64,000 nucleotides of DNA, from the NCBI RefSeq assembly GCF_002234675.1, contig NC_019867.2:30942614-31006613 (forward strand). Reading direction: 5' to 3'. The position numbers and the translations under genes were made by a program. This document shows, piece after piece, positions 13,901 to 23,041 of this stretch. This stretch comes from Oryzias latipes. Taxonomy: Eukaryota; Chordata; Actinopteri; Beloniformes; Adrianichthyidae. The notes beneath the pieces are model-generated. The model was not told the DNA's origin and searched no databases. It was given only the letters and a program-made list of their open reading frames with translations. Positions within the stretch are counted from its first letter, which is position 1. Every line of letters begins with the position of its first letter.

Positions 13901-15742
13901 AGAAAATGCTTTTTCTATGATCTTTGAAAAGTTTGTGAAAAAAACAAAATCCTCTGGAAAGTTTTGGAAAAGTCGTGAAATTTTTATATTTTGGATGAGA
14001 AAAAAAAACATTTTAAAAAAGTTTAACATGAGATTCGAATAGAAATTGTGGCAAACGTTCAACCTCGCGCTATTGGTGATAGTGAACAGATTCTGTTTGT
14101 CTGAAGGTCTTTTATGGAGAATCAGTGAGTTTATAAAAAATAGAAAGAAAATCGTGAAAAAAAGAGAACGTAATTAAATCAGAAGGACGGTGCTCCGTCG
14201 GCTGTTTTCGGGGTCTCAGCTCAGCTGTGCTGCAGCGGCTGACCAGAGCAGCACTTCTTCACCTCAGTCTGTGACCACACCAGTTCTGTCTCTGAGGTCA
14301 GAGTTCAGTGACGCGAAGCAGGGCTGCTATCCTGAATTTGACAACTCTTGTCCTAAAATCCGCTGATAGTTTCCTCTAAAACCAGGACTGCAGAGTTGTT
14401 GGTGCGGAGCCCAGTGTAGCTCAAGATGCCCTGAAGGAGCAGAAATCAGGGCCGTGCCTGAAAAAAATTCCATGCAGAATTCCACAGATGCACAAAAGTA
14501 CAGAAGTTATCTTTTTCCAATACATTTTTACAGACAAAACAAACTACTAGTCGTCTGGATTAGACGCGTTTTAAAAACGCCTTTGGGGTTTGGAAGTTTG
14601 TAAAATAGTTTTACAGACTTCAATACTTTTTTTAAAATAAATTTTCCTTAAAAAATGTCCTTTCCCTCTTTCGTTCAATCTGTGAAAATATCTTATCAGT
14701 CCACCATTTAATAACATTTATGACTACAGGTTTCCCCAGAGTGTGTGATGAGGACTTTGTGCGGCAACAATAAAGTGGAATCCAAGTTCTACACACAAAC
14801 ATTGAAGAAATCAACTGCAACAAATGTGAGCTGATGGACTCGCCTAAATAGTTGCTTCCCTTTTTAGCCACGTGTTTTAGTGTGTTCTTTTTGGCGTTTC
14901 GTGTGAAATAATGATGGTGTTGGCATATTTTCATGGAGAAACTGAATCTGCTCGATTCCCCACTGAAGTGGTGCGATTGCTTAACCTGAATTACCGTGGC
15001 ATCACGGAGAAACCAGAAGTATCCCTAAGCTGCGCCGATTTCTGCAGAGTTTAAACTGAAATCCTCCAAAGCAACACGTTGCCTGTGAAGTGTTGCCCCA
15101 AACGTTGTCCGACGCTCCTCTCCTTCTAGAGTCCGGTGGTCTGACAGAAACAAAGCTGCCAACTGTAGGAAAAACAAAGCCGTTCATTCACGCAGTGCAT
15201 GACAATGTTCTGTCAAGATTCTGCTTTTATTTTTTTCCTGTCGTTGGTTACCATGGTAACCAAGATGTAGGTCAAGCTTTTCTTAAACCGGCTCCACTTT
15301 GGACACATTTTGAGGGACGACTAAGAACGCTCTGGACCCACTTTGTATCACCACAACAGTTGTGTTTCCGTCGGCTTATATTAAATGTTCAATTTTACTA
15401 TAATTTAAATCTACTTCTACTGTTGATAAAAAGTCTGTTTGATCATGTTAGATTAGCCTCAGTCCCACTCCGATCATCTTCTGATCTATTTTCAAAGAGT
15501 TTCCGTTTTTTTTGCTCTTTAAATGCTGACTATGTCGTTTTTAGGCAAAAATAAAAACATGTGTTGTTTTTCTATAGACATAGTTTCTGAAAACCAGCAG
15601 GAGTTCATCAAAAAATCACCTTGGAGTTGTGGGTGGGACCCCCCCCTGGGACCCGGATGGATGGATGGTGGTCTAACTTGGTCTTTGTGTGTTTTTGTTT
15701 TCAGAGGCTCCGCCTTCCTATGATGAGAGCTGCAACACATGA
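1925..15742 (+). CDS. arrdc1: arrestin domain-containing protein 1
   Basis: An alpha-arrestin adaptor that recruits NEDD4-family ubiquitin ligases and the ESCRT-I subunit TSG101. In mammals it drives budding of ARMM vesicles at the plasma membrane. Coding exons: 1925-2042, 5128-5238, 5499-5549, 8243-8397, 9492-9674, 12378-12554, 12890-13388, 15705-15742. All junctions are GT-AG and in frame, giving 443 aa (human about 433). The arrestin N domain starts MGKLQEFEIEFDKKKEVYSPG, and the arrestin C domain runs through FTYMLMKTGTIVL to about residue 285. The C-terminal tail is Pro/Ser-rich. It has a PSAP late-domain motif (residues 340-343) and two PPxY motifs, PPGY at the end of exon 7 and PPSY in exon 8, as in the human tail. 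The final EAPPSYDESC matches human EAPPSYEQSC. The start is chosen at the conserved MG-x-x-Q context. It could be either teleost arrdc1 duplicate (a or b). Confidence 0.96.
3588..3722 (+). repeat. dispersed repeat, 'ccaacatggcgacatcc' family
   Basis: This intronic block contains a ggttccaacgtggcgacgtcc motif, then ttgacttcatttggttggagc, then tacagtcaatggttcc. Related copies occur at 20150-20240, 20275-20460 and 20630-20735. It is a multicopy interspersed repeat with no open frame; the class is unknown. Confidence 0.7.
3905..4455 (+). mobile_element. tRNA-derived SINE split by a nested MITE
   Basis: The head (about 3905-3950) looks like a tRNA, with an A-box-like tggagtagagcgg and the B box GGTTCGATACC. 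The tail (about 4300-4455) has the gtgtgaatgtgtgcgtgggtgacc and gtaacgcactttgggcctt sequence common at the 3' ends of fish SINEs. The middle is interrupted by an unrelated element at 3984-4297. Exact ends are uncertain. Confidence 0.7.
3984..4297. mobile_element. MITE with TA target duplication, inserted in SINE
   Basis: The terminal inverted repeat tggcgtttcatggc (3984-3997) is complemented at 4284-4297. An imperfect arm continues for about 60 bp on each side. TA dinucleotides flank both ends (3982-3983 and 4298-4299), as expected for Tc1/mariner-type insertion. There is no coding capacity. Confidence 0.85.
4660..4990 (-). repeat. dispersed repeat family A, degraded copy
   Basis: The segment around 4900-4970 matches the minus-strand copy at 57060-57160 (a gctggat-x-cgct-x-atattgct core). 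It is a fragment of the same family as 23630-24135. The reading frame present in the other copies is broken here. Confidence 0.5.
5550..8242 (+). other. arrdc1 intron 3, no recognised element
   Basis: Unique-looking intronic sequence. 6470-6770 is A-rich and simple, and 6920-6945 is a short (TTTG)n run. No open frame here looks like a conserved exon, and the flanking exons join in frame without one. Confidence 0.5.
8435..8975 (+). repeat. dispersed repeat family B, near-complete copy
   Basis: It begins with tatcctgcttttcttaagcc, contains gaggctccgcctttct and ggattgggaggggctgg, and ends near agaggaatactcagagatg. Other copies: 61680-62085 (+), 49630-49860 plus 51343-51500 (+, split), and 27110-27330 (-). 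It is non-coding, of unassigned class, and lies in arrdc1 intron 4. Confidence 0.75.
9730..10107 (+). mobile_element. short TIR element ('GTCAAACTC' type)
   Basis: The left end, gtgtcaaactcgaggccc, is mirrored by gaaaatgagtttgacccccc at the right. The interior is AT-rich and non-coding. It resembles the short hAT-like elements whose ends read caaactcattt; that class label is inferred. It lies in arrdc1 intron 5. Confidence 0.6.
10870..11240 (+). pseudogene. IS630/Tc1-superfamily DDE transposase relic
   Basis: Near 11033 the + strand encodes FLPPYSPFLNPIEEF, the hallmark around the last catalytic acid of IS630/Tc1/mariner transposases. Out-of-frame remnants of the W-R-W-K helix and the region after it follow. 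Frameshifts and stops make it non-functional. It is embedded in arrdc1 intron 5. Confidence 0.65.
11913..11935 (+). repeat. (CA)n microsatellite
   Basis: About eleven CA dinucleotides flanked by A-runs in arrdc1 intron 5. Confidence 0.9.
13857..14190 (+). repeat. probable dispersed repeat in arrdc1 intron 7
   Basis: It begins cagggttcgtacgctcaaga and continues with repeated 'gg-aaa-gtttt-gaaaa' phrases, the look of a common fish interspersed repeat. No second copy lies in the window, so this rests on the remembered appearance of such repeats and is weak. Confidence 0.35.
14191..15484 (+). other. remainder of arrdc1 intron 7, no exon seen
   Basis: No conserved coding segment is visible. Exon 7 (ending in phase 1) joins exon 8 in frame without any additional exon. 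Confidence 0.5.
15485..15640 (+). repeat. dispersed repeat family A, 5' part
   Basis: It shares tttctga-a-cag and cctt-gagttgtgggtgg phrases with 23640-23750 in the same order and strand. It is a truncated copy just upstream of the last arrdc1 exon. Confidence 0.55.
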
Positions 15743-16315
15743 GGCAGACCCGTGAGCCAAAACGATGGCCGCCACCAGCTCCCCCTTTTAAAGAACAGCT
15801 GACTTCAAGTGAAACTCTGCTGAAACGGGCGCCTTTGGTGTCAAATGTTAACAGACTTGAACTGAGCGGTAACAAAACACCGAGATCTGTCGATCGCCTG
15901 CTCTACTGATGTAAAGTCTTCCAGCCTTGGATTTACTATGTTTCAAGGATTTGATTGGAACCGAAGCCAAGCTGAAGTGGAACCCGCGACATCACACAGT
16001 GGTTTTTTCTCAATTCGTTTCCTTAAATCTAGTTCTACTTTCCCCATTTAGAGAATGAAGAAAGAGCAGTTTTGGTTGTATATTTAGTTAACAAGTAGCA
16101 TTTTTATTTTTTGGATGTGTAAAAATCCCCTCCTTGGCATCTGTGATGTCATGTTTTATGAGGAAGAGTGGGTGTTCAGCTCATAGATCTGTTTATTCAG
16201 ACGCCTTTTTATCTTCAATTGAATTCCCTAAAAAAGCTTTAATTATTGTTGAGCAGTTGGATGTTTGAAAGAAATAATTCCAGAAGTTTGAAAACTGGAA
16301 CACAATGATAATAAA
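15743..16315 (+). other. arrdc1 3' UTR with poly(A) signal
   Basis: Non-coding sequence after the TGA. A canonical AATAAA lies at 16310-16315 and a second at 16499-16504; either could direct cleavage. Which one is used cannot be told from sequence. Confidence 0.6.
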
Positions 16316-17009
16316 GTCTGCATTGTTTGTAATTGTTTGCTCTCGTGTGTTCTGTTCATGCAGGTTATTTTAGGTATTTTTGATATTTACTGAGCTTTTA
16401 TTTTCTTCTAATGTGCTTTGATTTCTATTGGCTTAGTAAAATCTGCCAGGTATATTTATTTGTCATTTAAAATGCTATCCAACTCCTCTTTGTATTTCAA
16501 TAAATCAGTGAAACCACCAGTTTCAATTAATTTGTGTTTTCACCATCAACTGCTTGTACTTATATCCATATAAGATTTTTATTCAAAGCAAATTTTTGGC
16601 AAGGCCCTTTTTTTCTGCCTGGTCTTCATCGGAGTGATGGTGTTTTGAGATCTGGTGACTGTGGAAATACCTAAATGCTTTGAGTTGCTGCCATGCGAGT
16701 GGCTGATTTAGAAATGTGCATTAATGAGAAGTTGGACAACTGTTCCAGTGGGTGTGTACATATAAACATATATCAACATCAACCCTAGTGGGTGCGTTTA
16801 GTCAAAGTCAGGGGTTTTGTTGGCTAACATGCAGGTCTATGATCAACTGAATCTACCAAACTGGTTCTGATAATCATCAGCATCTCATGTAGGTTGAAAC
16901 GCCATCATGAACCGAAACACAGTTGTGTAGAATTACCCATTTAAAAATGTGAATTATCAATTGAGAATTACATATAACTTTGAATCATGACTCAAAAAAA
17001 CGTCCACAT

Positions 17010-17640
17010 GGAAAGCCTTAAACTTAGCGAAGAGCGCTAAACTCTGTTACTAAAGTGAATTTGTGAAAGTCCGTTTGACGCCAACATTGAGCAACACAAG
17101 ACCTGGTAGTTTGACTGCATCAGCGAGGTCTCTCTTCAGGTTCCAAAGCAGACAGGAGTTTAGATGTTTGCTGTTCAAGGTCTTCTGAAGGAGCACAAAG
17201 AAACTGGTAACGGTAAAGATCACAGACACGGAGGTCGTATAGTTCAGCAGATCCAAGAAACATCAAACTCCAGCAGTGCTCTCAGCTCAAGAACTGGCAG
17301 AAACCAGTAGAAGCCAGATACGTCCATCTACTGCCCGCAGAAGTCTGCCCAGAAGTGTCTACAATTGAAGCCAAGACACCAAACCAAAAGACTCAACAAT
17401 GTCGCAAACATGGGATTAATGGTGCTCCCTATGCTAAGAAATGCAATAGAACAGTCATCCATCATGTAATCCATCAAGAAGGCGTCTGATTGGCCCTGAA
17501 TTTATCCTGCAGCAGGACAACGACCCCAAACACAACTAAAAACACCAAATATGTGGAAGAAGCTGCAGAAAGGGCGAGTCTGGAGCAGCTCAGTGAAAAG
17601 ACAGAATTTTCTTTGTGGAGATAGAACTACTTCCAAACTA
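17010..17640 (+). pseudogene. Tc1/mariner transposase relic
   Basis: Broken frames read as a Tc1-like transposase. The N-terminal part has HKETGN and DHRHGG (the Tc1 GRPR-like DNA-binding area). Later comes a remnant of the QQDNDPKHT-type motif (QRPQTQ/RTTTPNTT near 17515-17540). Several stops and frame changes are present. Confidence 0.6.
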
Positions 17641-17924
17641 TCGCCTCAGGCGATGAGAGTTTAAGGTTTTAATTACCTACAGGTCCTGCAAGAACATTTA
17701 CTGTTTACTTTAGAAAAGATGAAGTACAGATGTTAACCAGACTACCTGGTTTCATTTAGAGCACACAGTTAAACACAGTTTACATCGTTTCAATGTTTTC
17801 TCTCATTGTGAAAAAAATACTAGGAAGTTTAAGTTGTTTACTTTTCCAGTCGTCTCAGGTTGTTAGAGTTTACTTTATAAAAGAAATGTAAAGTCCCACA
17901 CCTAGGTGTGTGAAGTTTGTTCTC

Positions 17925-18147
17925 CACAGTTGACCCCTCCCCTGGGGGAGCAGTGAGCTGCAGACACAGCCACGGTTGGGAACCATTTGGTGGTTCCACT
18001 CCCCAATCCAACCCCTCAATGCTGAGTGTCAAGCAGGGAGGCATTGGGTCCCATTTTTAAAGTCTTTGGCATGACTCTGCCTGGTTTTGAACTCACGACC
18101 TTCCAGTTACAGGACGGACACTCTACCACAAGGCCACTGAGCTGGTG
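17925..18147 (-). mobile_element. tRNA-derived SINE
   Basis: The complement starts agctcagtggccttgtggta and then reads gtcgtgagttcaaaaccagg, that is, A-box-like and B-box-like sequences of a tRNA promoter. It runs into the aaaaatgggacccaatgcct body found in an abundant fish SINE. The 3' end has the run of C and G near 17935-17955. Confidence 0.75.
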
Positions 18148-18149
18148 TA

Positions 18150-18790
18150 AACGAACAAACTTTATAATCTTTCTCAGGTTCATACAAGATGCACAAAGAT
18201 GTGTTAAAAACAAAACATTTAACAGAGTAAAAGAACGTGGAGGTGGATTCAACAGGTAACAGGGAAGCTTCAACAGGTGGGTTTTGAGTTTTGTTTTAAA
18301 GGAAGAAAGGCCGTCTGTATTCCTAATGTCAGGTGGAAGGAAGTTCTGGAGTTTGGGGGGCCGAGCAGCTGAAAGCTCTGCATCCCATGGTGCTGAGGCG
18401 GGCAGAGGGAACCGTCGGGATGCAGAGAGGACGCTGATCTTAGGGAGCTGTCCAGGATACCATACCCTTCACAGTGGGAGTGCAGGGGACCGATGAGACA
18501 GGACAGGACAGGACAGATATGGTGCCGATGAGGAGAAGCTCAGTCTGATTGGAGGGAAGTGGAGAACCAGGACTTAAGTTCAGACGGGCAGGTTGTGAGG
18601 GAAGTGGGGGGAAGTGTGGAATGGGCTTGGTTGTTATTTATAGCTGGGTGTCATCAGCGTATCAGTGGAACTGAATATTGAATTTGAGAAAGATGTCTCC
18701 AAGAAGAAGGAGGTAGGTAATAAAGAGGAGGGGGCCAAGGACAAAGGCTTGGGGAACACCAGATATGACAAAGGGGGGTTGGGACAACCT
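18150..18790 (+). repeat. interspersed repeat of unassigned class
   Basis: Phrases such as gctgggtgtcatcagcgtatc and gggaacaccagatatgac are typical of an abundant teleost LINE-associated 3' region. That is remembered pattern, not alignment. Stops occur in all frames. A short (ggaca)n stretch lies near 18500-18515. Confidence 0.4.
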
Positions 18791-19059
18791 GTTTTACTCA
18801 TTCCCATTGGTACACAAAAACTGATCAGAAAAATCCAACATGCAGCAGTAATGCAAATAGTTACTTTTCCTTTAGTGAATACTATTTGCTCAAGTTACTT
18901 TTGATAAGGTAGTTCGATACTTTTTAATGTAGAGTTACCAACACAGCTGACATTCTTCACATTTCACAAATTTCCGTCTTTATTCCTTTACTTTATAAGT
19001 ATTCTAAGAAACAAATGTGAATACTTCTGACAACAACAGCTGCCCAGTATTTCAAACGT

Positions 19060-19510
19060 TTTCTCGGTTGAACGGTGGAAGTGTCACGTGGTCTGGTGGG
19101 CGGGGCGAGTGCAGGGCTCCTCTGTCCTCCTGGTGGATCAGCCGCTCCGTTCAGAGCAGGTTCGGTGAAAGTATCCTCCTTCAACGTTGATCTTATTTTA
19201 TTTTAACGGTTCGCAGACAGATTAACGTCGGTTCCGGAGTTTCCCTGACCGTTCGGAAAGTCCGATCGGCTTTAACTCTCTCTCTCCCTCCCTCCCGCGG
19301 GCCGGCGCGTGCGCTAAGTTTCCTTCCTCCTTTCATTCATGTTCATCTACAAACTCAGCAGATGCTAACGCACGCGGTGCTAAGCAGCTACTGCGTCATT
19401 AAAGTAGATGTGTGTAGCATCAGGCCGATGAGGGGCTTTAAGGCTTTAGTGCGTTCCGTCTGGAGAACGAGGCGAATCAAGGAGTTTTAATCTGCATCAA
19501 AACAAAGATG
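19060..19510 (+). promoter_or_regulatory. CpG-rich block, candidate ehmt1 promoter and exon 1
   Basis: An E-box CACGTG (19085-19090), a GC box (19098-19105) and a CpG-dense stretch (19240-19390) stand out from an AT-rich background. They lie 3.5 kb upstream of the first supportable ehmt1 coding exon. An ATG at 19508 opens only a 10-codon frame ending at 19540, so if transcribed this is a leader with a small uORF. No splice donor can be fixed. Confidence 0.4.
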
Positions 19511-19714
19511 GCAGCCCGCGTGTTTGGCGTCTGCGCCTAAAGAAAAGTTGGTCAAACTTTTTCTTTTTCACTGTAGATTTCTCTGGAGAATCCAAAACTC
19601 GGTTCTGCTGCGACTTTTTACTAACTTTAGCGAACAGAGGAACAGTGAAAGAAAGAACAAAGACTTTCTGCACTTAGTACATGAAATAACCTGGCTTCTC
19701 CAAAACCCGGCCTG

Positions 19715-20735
19715 GACCATTGACTGTACGTGAGAACTGGACTGAGTGACTCCGCCCCCCTGGAGTTCCAAACAGGAAGTACCTGCTGGCTCCAAGAAGC
19801 CAAAACCACATAGACTCTAGAGAAATAAACCGCTATTACTCATTCTATTGGTCAGAACAACCATCCTGGCTTTTATACATTTATTTAACATTTTCTTTAT
19901 TATCCTAATTTTTTTAATGATATTTTTTCTTTATTACAAGTTATTCAGGTTATAAACTGGCCAATCAGATGCCTCAGTAAAAGCATGTGGTGCCCCTGGC
20001 CTCCAATTTGAATGTTTGCCAGAATCCACCGAGCCGGCTTTCAGTGAAGGTGGACTTCAAACATGCTTACTGCTTATTGGTGGTGGTAGTTGCCATAGAA
20101 ACGTTGACTCAGACCGACTTAAACCAAACACTGTTTACTTACGTCACTTGGCTCCAACATGGCGGCGTCCGTATGGCAGAGAAATAGCGACTGAATTGGC
20201 TTCATTTCAACAGAGCCAGAAGTAAACCATTTTCTACAGTTTATTTCCAGTCCAGTTCTTTTTGACAGTCCGTTGGACGTCTGGTTCCAACATGGCAACA
20301 TCCATATCGCGGTAAAATGGCAACTGAATTGACTTCATTTGGTTGGAGCCATTTTCTATGGGTGACATCACACACAGTCCAATTCCCTTATACAGTCAGT
20401 GGTTCCAACATGGCGACATCCATCCATATTGCAACAAAAAATGGCAACAGATATGTTATTTTTTTCCTCTTTTATTGCATTATTATTTATTTTTTAAATA
20501 AACAAACTTGGCAAAAGGAACCACTACACGTGCTGTGCAAACTGGACATCATCTTGGTAAAAGTGTGGTTCCTTTAATAGATAACGGTTCTTGTTTTGCA
20601 CGTGTTTTATTGTTTTGTAATGTCATTTGAAGTCGGACCATTTTGTGATTGAATGAACTTGATTTGGCTGGAACCGGAAGTCATTCATGTTCTGTGGGTG
20701 ATGTCACACTAACTCGTTCTCATAAACGGTCAGTG
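19715..20735 (+). repeat. cluster of dispersed repeats
   Basis: 19715-19860 (ctggagttccaaacaggaag...) has an inverted relative at 62935-63060. 19950-20110 has the ccaatcagatgcctcagtaaaag phrase that recurs at 31800-31830. 20150-20460 and 20630-20735 contain several partial copies of the 'ccaacatggcgacatcc' repeat. There is no coding sequence. Confidence 0.6.
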
Positions 20736-20777
20736 GTCTGAACGAGTCCGTCCTTTGGCTCCATCAAACTCACTTTG

Positions 20778-20902
20778 CAGTTTTAACTTAGCTTAGCTCA
20801 GTTTTAACTTAGCTCAGTTTTAACTTAGCTCAGTTTTAACTTAGCTCAGTTTTAACTTAGCTCAGTTTTAACTTAGCTCAGTTTTAACTTAGCTTAGCTC
20901 AG
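20778..20902 (+). repeat. 16-bp tandem repeat, about 7.5 copies
   Basis: The unit is cagttttaacttagct. The copies are nearly identical, and the first and last carry an extra 'tagct', which suggests unequal exchange. Confidence 0.95.
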
Positions 20903-21789
20903 AGACAAAAGTGGTTTCTGTGGAAAGACATCATGTGATGCTGCTCCAGAGTGGATCAGTGGTTTTAAAAACACGTGGAGGAGTTAGAAAAGTCTCTCAT
21001 CGTTTCTGCTGTTTTCCAAATGATCGTAAACATTCATGTTCACATGTTGGGACTTTTATCTGGATGTTTGAGAAGTATAGTTCGTTTTCTCCATTCTTTT
21101 TCTTTGCATCAACACGGTTTATGGAAAATTGAACAAAGAAAACCGTAAACATGGAAAAAGTGTGTCACACCAGGCTTTGGACGTGTTTGTTAGACTTTGT
21201 GTCGTGGAAATGAAAACAAACATTTCCTTTTTTTGCAGTATGTCTCTAGTGGTTTTCTGAGGAACTGCAGCATTTGGTAATTCAGTGTTGGGTTCATGTA
21301 GAGGCAGAAAATGGGGCTTTGGATTCTCCGTCTGTCTGCTAGCAACAGCATATTGTGTGCTCCACAATAACAGAACGTAACGTTTTCTTTAAATGTCTCA
21401 TTTCTAAATGAAGCCGACCGATGGAAGGATCTCCGTGAGAAAAGTTGAACAGAAACGTTTGGTCGTCATTCTTTGGCTCCAGGCGGCGCTCTCCACATTA
21501 TGTTCTAATTTTTTAACAGGCTGCAAACATCAAGATATAAAACTGTAATTTTTTTGTGAAGAATCAACAACAAGTGGGACACAATCATGAAGTGGAACAG
21601 AATGTATTGGATCTTTCAAACGTTTTTAGGATTCAGCCTCTTTCCTTTCAGTGCAGCAAACTGCAGATGTTCAGTGAGGATCTCTGAATGATGCAATGTT
21701 CACCTAAATGACTAACGATGATGAACAGAATCCACCTGGATGTCATCAAGTCTCCGTATAAATGCTCCTGCTCTGTGATCGTCTCAGAG

Positions 21790-22780
21790 GTCCGTTTAAA
21801 ACGCAGAGAGCATCATGAAGAACGAGGAACACACCAGGCAGGTCAGAGAGACTGTGGTGGAGAAGATCCCAAGGTGCTCTCTGCTAGCCATAATATTGAA
21901 CTGGAGGGAGTATCAGACCACTGCAAATCTACAAAGACCCGGCTGTCTGTCTAAACTTTGAGCTCAAACAAGGAGAAGACTGATCAGAGATGCAGCCAAA
22001 AGGCCCATGATCCCTCTGGATGATCTGCAGAGATCTACAGCTGAGGTGGAGAGTCTGTCCAAAGGACAACAATCAGTCTTTTACTGCACAAATCTGGCCT
22101 TTATGGAAGAGTGGCCAGGAGAAAGCCATTTCTTAAATATATCCATAAAAAGTGTTGGTTAAAGTTACCCACAAGCCACCTGGGAGACAAAAAACGTGGA
22201 AGAAGAAGCTCTGGTCAGATGAAACAAAAATTGAACTTTTTGGCAACGATACAAAACGTTCTGTTTGACGTAAAAGCAACACAGGTCATCACCCTGAACA
22301 CACCATCCCAACTGTCAAACATGGCGGTGGCAGCATCATGGTTTGGGCCTCCTTTTCTTCAGCAGGGACAGGGAGGATGGTTAGAATGGAGCCAAAAACA
22401 GGAGCATTCTGGAAGAAAACCTGATGGAGTCTGCAGAAGACCTGAGACTGGGACGGAGATTTGTCTTCAAATAACGATCCAAAACATAAAGACAATTTAC
22501 AAAGAAACATATCCAGGTGTCAGAATGGCCCAGTCAGAGTCCAGACCTGAATCCAATGGAGAATCTGTGGAAGAACTGAAAACTGCTGTTCACAAAACGC
22601 TCCAGCTGGTTTTAGGAGGAACGGGCAAAAATTTTCAGTCTCTTGATGTGCAAAACTGACAGATTTAAGCCCCAAGAGACTTACAGCTGGAATACAGCAA
22701 AGGAGGAGCTACAAAGTATTAGCTTAAAGGGGCTGAATCATTTTCCACGCCCAATATTTCAGTTTTTCATTTGTTAAAGT
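21790..22780 (+). pseudogene. Tc1-like transposase, inactivated
   Basis: A long, recognisable Tc1 transposase is broken by stops and frameshifts. Legible parts, in order: the N-terminal HTH/GRPR region near 21810-21960; WSDETKIELFGND-like sequence near 22210-22250; [14 protein letters not shown] sequence near 22320-22350; SPDLNPMENLWK near 22540-22570; and a terminal NHFPRPIF segment near 22735. The plus-strand open frame 22111-22659 reads mostly out of frame through it. Confidence 0.8.
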
Positions 22781-23041
22781 TTGAAATATGCAATACATTT
22801 CATTCCACTTCATGATTGTGTAGCACTTCACAAAAAAATACAGTTTATATCTTTATATTTGCAGCCTGACATGTGGCAACAGGTCAAAAATACTTTCACA
22901 TGGTATTGTATTTTTTTGTGTTCTGCATTCAAATCACGTTGGGGAATTTTATGACCTTTGTTCTGGAGAATCTTAATTTTCTGGGGGTAATGATTGGTCT
23001 ATGCCCTCCGCTCCACAGGTGCTGCTCAGCAACCCCCCCCC

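Noticed and set aside
19508-19540. ATG GCA GCC... as the EHMT1 start
   Set aside because: It stops after 10 codons, and neither nearby GT gives the phase needed to join the exon at 23019.
22111-22659. 182-codon frame as a gene
   Set aside because: It runs mostly out of frame through a Tc1 transposase relic.
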